A stretch of 64,000 bases of DNA, from positions 150,582-214,581 of the forward strand of contig JARGOL010000006.1 in the NCBI GenBank assembly GCA_029212745.1, in the 5' to 3' direction. Source of the stretch: Alcanivoracaceae bacterium. GTDB lineage: Bacteria > Pseudomonadota > Gammaproteobacteria > Pseudomonadales > Alcanivoracaceae. The notes under the pieces are model-generated. The model saw nothing but the letters and a program-made list of their open reading frames with translations. It was not told the origin of the DNA and ran no database searches. Positions 63,999-64,000 of this stretch are shown here, piece by piece; the stretch's first letter is position 1; each line of letters begins with the position of its first letter. The translations under genes were made by a program, and so were the position numbers.

Positions 63999-64000
63999 GA

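Overview
The window looks like a GC-rich chromosome segment from a marine gammaproteobacterium, most likely an Alcanivorax-like member of the Pseudomonadales/Oceanospirillales. The grounds are a complete Na+-NQR operon, a PsrA-type fatty-acid regulator, a VolA-like lipase with DUF1302/DUF1329/MMPL partners, and a gene order (nqr, type III gap, mfd, csiV, methylthioinosine phosphorylase, nagZ, psrA, topA, lexA) that I recall from Pseudomonas aeruginosa. The assignment is an inference; no rRNA or tRNA gene is present to fix it.

Layout. 1-8.4 kb: agmatine catabolism (aguA, aguB), a three-gene ABC exporter (ATPase, double-FtsX permease, membrane-fusion protein) and two lipid hydrolases (glycerophosphodiesterase and patatin) whose 3' ends overlap tail to tail. 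8.4-15.8 kb: nqrABCDEF-apbE-nqrM, the sodium-pumping NADH:quinone oxidoreductase with its flavin transferase and maturation factor. 16-23.5 kb: gap, a UDG-superfamily protein, tesB, mfd and csiV. 23.8-28.4 kb: a tight minus-strand operon psrA-ldt-nagZ-mscS-hpt-mtnP, with a PsrA box upstream of its first gene. It combines fatty-acid sensing, muropeptide recycling and purine salvage.

28.5-32.4 kb: a saccharopine-dehydrogenase-like gene followed by an islet of lower GC. The islet holds a HigBA toxin-antitoxin pair, repeat clusters and two membrane-anchored proteins of unknown function. A second, diverged copy of the dehydrogenase 3' end lies beyond higBA. 32.4-45.8 kb: a small methyltransferase, an outer-membrane protein and a LolA-like lipoprotein-sorting protein behind a palindromic operator, a LOG protein, DUF6586, topA, uspA, a cNMP-binding protein, lexA with a textbook SOS promoter, a DUF1499 protein, tatD, a glutaredoxin-like protein, rlmKL and rmf.

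45.8-57 kb: pyrD and a five-gene envelope cluster (DUF1302 outer-membrane protein, DUF1329, VolA-like lipase, YCF48 propeller, MMPL/RND transporter) whose genes are mostly separated by GC-rich hairpins; it is probably a lipid or hydrophobic-substrate handling system. 57-64 kb: an operon running coiled-coil protein, cNMP-rhodanese fusion, nadK, DUF1315, pepN. The last bases contain the end of an acidic small ORF and a strong terminator.

The least explained parts are the DUF1302-to-RND cluster with its acidic repeat insertion, the 29.7-32.4 kb islet, the psrA-headed recycling operon and the coiled-coil/cNMP-rhodanese pair. I did not find CRISPR arrays, prophage genes, integrases or complete insertion sequences.
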